Positions 62,780 to 64,000 of a DNA stretch of 64,000 bases are shown piece after piece; within the stretch, counting starts at the first letter, position 1; each line of letters begins with the position of its first letter. Position numbers and translations under genes: made by a program. This DNA is from Saccharopolyspora endophytica. Lineage in GTDB: Bacteria; Actinomycetota; Actinomycetes; Mycobacteriales; Pseudonocardiaceae. The stretch lies in the NCBI RefSeq assembly GCF_018070075.1, contig NZ_JAGPXE010000003.1:248001-312000 (forward strand). Reading direction: 5' to 3'. The notes below the pieces were generated by a model. That model did no database searches. It had not been told where the DNA came from and worked only from the letters and a program-made list of their open reading frames with translations.

Positions 62780-63738
62780 CGGCTCACCACCTGCTCCACC
62801 GGGCCCTGCGCTGCGGCCAGGTACGCCCCGAACTCCTCACCGAAGGCGGGCCGGGCTTGCAGGAACTCCGAGGCCACGTACTCGTGGTAGGCGGGGGAGT
62901 CGGCGAAGCGCCGCGCGGCCTGCACCCAGAACTCCCGCGCCCGCGGGTTGAGCCCCCCCGGGGCGATCACCCCGCGGAACTGCGCGAACACCACGTCGAC
63001 TCCCTGCTCCACCGACGTGGGGATGCCGGCGAGTTCGGGATAGGTGTAGCGCTGGTCGGCGAACACGCACAGCGCCTTGAGCTCCCCGGCGCGCAGCTGC
63101 CCGATCACCTCGCTGGGGTTGAGCGAGGCCAGCTCCACCTGACCGCCCAGCACCGCCGCCATCGACTCCCCACCGCCCTCATACGGCACCGTGTCGAGAT
63201 CGGCACCGGTGGTGGCGCGGATCTGGGAGAACACCACCGCATCCGGTCCCATCGCGCCGGAGATCGCCGCCAGCACCCTGCGGTGGCGGGCCTGCTCGAC
63301 GGCATCGGCGCAACTGGTGATGGGGGAGTCGGGGCGGGCCACCAGCAGCGTGAAGTCCTCACCGACCTTGAAGATCGGGGTGAACGAGCGGTGCGAGAAC
63401 GCCACTTCCACCGACGCCGGCAGCGACAGCAGCGAGGTCTCGGTGGCCAGCAGGTACTGCGGGGACCCCGTTTTGCCCAGCAGGTAGGAGTAGCCGACCG
63501 CGCCTTGGCCGCCCTCGCGGTTGTCCACGCTGATGCTCACACCCGGGGTGACCGATACCAGCCCGTCGGCCACGGCCCGCCCGGCGATGTCGCTGCCGCC
63601 TCCGGCGGCGAAGGGCACCACCATCGTCACCGGGCCCACCGGTCGATCCGCGCCCGCCGCGTCGTCCGAGCCGGACGCGCCACCGCACCCGGCGCACGCC
63701 GCTGCGGCCACCGCCATGATCAGGGCTAACGCACGCAT
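62776..63738 (-). CDS. tctC: Tripartite tricarboxylate transporter, solute-binding receptor (TctC/Bug)
   Basis: The 320-residue secreted protein begins with a lipoprotein signal (hydrophobic about 3-14, candidate lipobox cysteines in AAACAGCGG). The Bug-type fold follows: TMVVPFAAGGGSDIAGRAVAD binds the ligand carboxylate, with VDNREGGQGAVGYSYLL. Such receptors bind citrate, phthalates, other carboxylates or amino acids. The downstream gene order tctC-tctB-tctA is the usual one. The ligand is unknown. Confidence 0.9.
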   Translation of the reverse strand: MRALALIMAVAAAACAGCGGASGSDDAAGADRPVGPVTMVVPFAAGGGSDIAGRAVADGLVSVTPGVSISVDNREGGQGAVGYSYLLGKTGSPQYLLATETSLLSLPASVEVAFSHRSFTPIFKVGEDFTLLVARPDSPITSCADAVEQARHRRVLAAISGAMGPDAVVFSQIRATTGADLDTVPYEGGGESMAAVLGGQVELASLNPSEVIGQLRAGELKALCVFADQRYTYPELAGIPTSVEQGVDVVFAQFRGVIAPGGLNPRAREFWVQAARRFADSPAYHEYVASEFLQARPAFGEEFGAYLAAAQGPVEQVVSR

Positions 63739-63771
63739 CGCTCCTCCTCGAGCTCGCGTCGCGACAAGGGG

Positions 63772-64000
63772 TCAGGGCTCGGAGATGACTCCCGCCCGCA
63801 CCAAGCCGGCGATCTCGTCGGCGCCCACGCCCAGCTCGGCGAGGACCTCACCGGTGTGCTCACCCAGAACCGGCCCCGCCGAGCGGCGCTGCGGTGGGGT
63901 GTCGGACAGCCGCATGGGCGAGCCGATCTGGCGCACCGCACCCAGCTGCGGATGCGGCGCGTCCCAGAAGAACCCGCGCCCGCGCAGGTGCTCGTCGGTG
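63772..64000 (-). CDS. CaiB/BaiF-type (family III) CoA-transferase, C-terminal end
   Basis: The minus-strand frame enters from the window edge and ends at 63772. It reads HLRGRGFFWDAPHPQLGAVR, then QIGSPMRLSDTPPQRRSAGP and LGEHTGEVLAELG, the typical C-terminal end of family III CoA-transferases (DPQL..RG.F, G.P...S.TP......PXLGEHT...L..LG). These enzymes move CoA between carboxylic acids. It lies 33 nt upstream of tctC on the same strand, so the operon probably activates the imported acid to its CoA ester. Confidence 0.85.
   Translation of the reverse strand, partial: TDEHLRGRGFFWDAPHPQLGAVRQIGSPMRLSDTPPQRRSAGPVLGEHTGEVLAELGVGADEIAGLVRAGVISEP

Overview
The window is very GC-rich, with strong third-position GC bias, frequent GTG/TTG starts and many 4-bp start/stop overlaps, so it is chromosomal DNA of an actinobacterium. 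The order acn ... ripA-like, moxR, DUF58, VWA ... fabG1, inhA, hemH, Rv1486c-like, NfeD, SPFH is the backbone known from Mycobacterium. Here it carries extra genes and an enoyl-ACP reductase without the long mycobacterial substrate loop. This suggests a mycolate-free relative such as a Pseudonocardiaceae genus (for example Saccharopolyspora). The genus is inference.

Layout. 1-7.5 kb: 5' part of aconitase (minus strand), an EamA exporter, a 32-residue membrane peptide and a 1458-residue CtpI-like P-type ATPase with a small partner gene. 7.6-17.1 kb: a minus-strand nitrate assimilation operon, narK - nasA - FAD/[2Fe-2S] electron-transfer subunit - nirB - nirD - hemD/winged-helix fusion - sirohydrochlorin chelatase, all with overlapping or touching ends and with a GlnR-like box upstream. 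It imports nitrate, reduces it to ammonium and supplies siroheme; a mobA-like gene for the molybdenum cofactor lies at 19.7 kb. 17.3-31.8 kb: sirtuin, RipA-like NlpC/P60 hydrolase, MobA, the moxR/DUF58/VWA operon, a methyltransferase, MgtC, thioredoxin, fabG1-inhA, ferrochelatase, and NfeD/SPFH.

31.8-47.6 kb is accessory and catabolic. A GntR/MFS pair shares a 23-bp palindromic operator and is followed by an aldehyde dehydrogenase-like protein lacking two catalytic residues. A decayed stretch (36-39 kb) holds a VOC remnant, an acyl-CoA dehydrogenase-like gene, a GAF protein and a probably frameshifted small gene. Then comes a cluster of amidase, D-2-hydroxyacid dehydrogenase, DUF3830 protein, two maleate isomerase/Asp-Glu racemase-like proteins, a GntR regulator, succinate-semialdehyde-type dehydrogenase and a class III aminotransferase. 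Its three control regions carry the same palindrome, ATTGTCAACAATC, on or beside promoter elements. It looks like one self-contained regulon for an unknown amide or amino-acid-like substrate and is the best candidate for an undescribed system here.

47.7-60.0 kb: LCP cell-wall ligase, GH25 lysozyme, an ABC-class ATPase of unknown role, a phosphoribosyltransferase, a double-AAA+ Clp ATPase without a middle domain, an esterase, a STAS protein, DUF1697, and an ABC-F ATPase behind a structured leader. 60.0-64.0 kb: a minus-strand operon of CoA-transferase (cut by the window end), TctC, TctB, TctA and an enoyl-CoA hydratase-like enzyme, probably uptake and CoA-dependent catabolism of a carboxylate. 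No tRNA, rRNA, CRISPR array, transposase or attachment site was seen.
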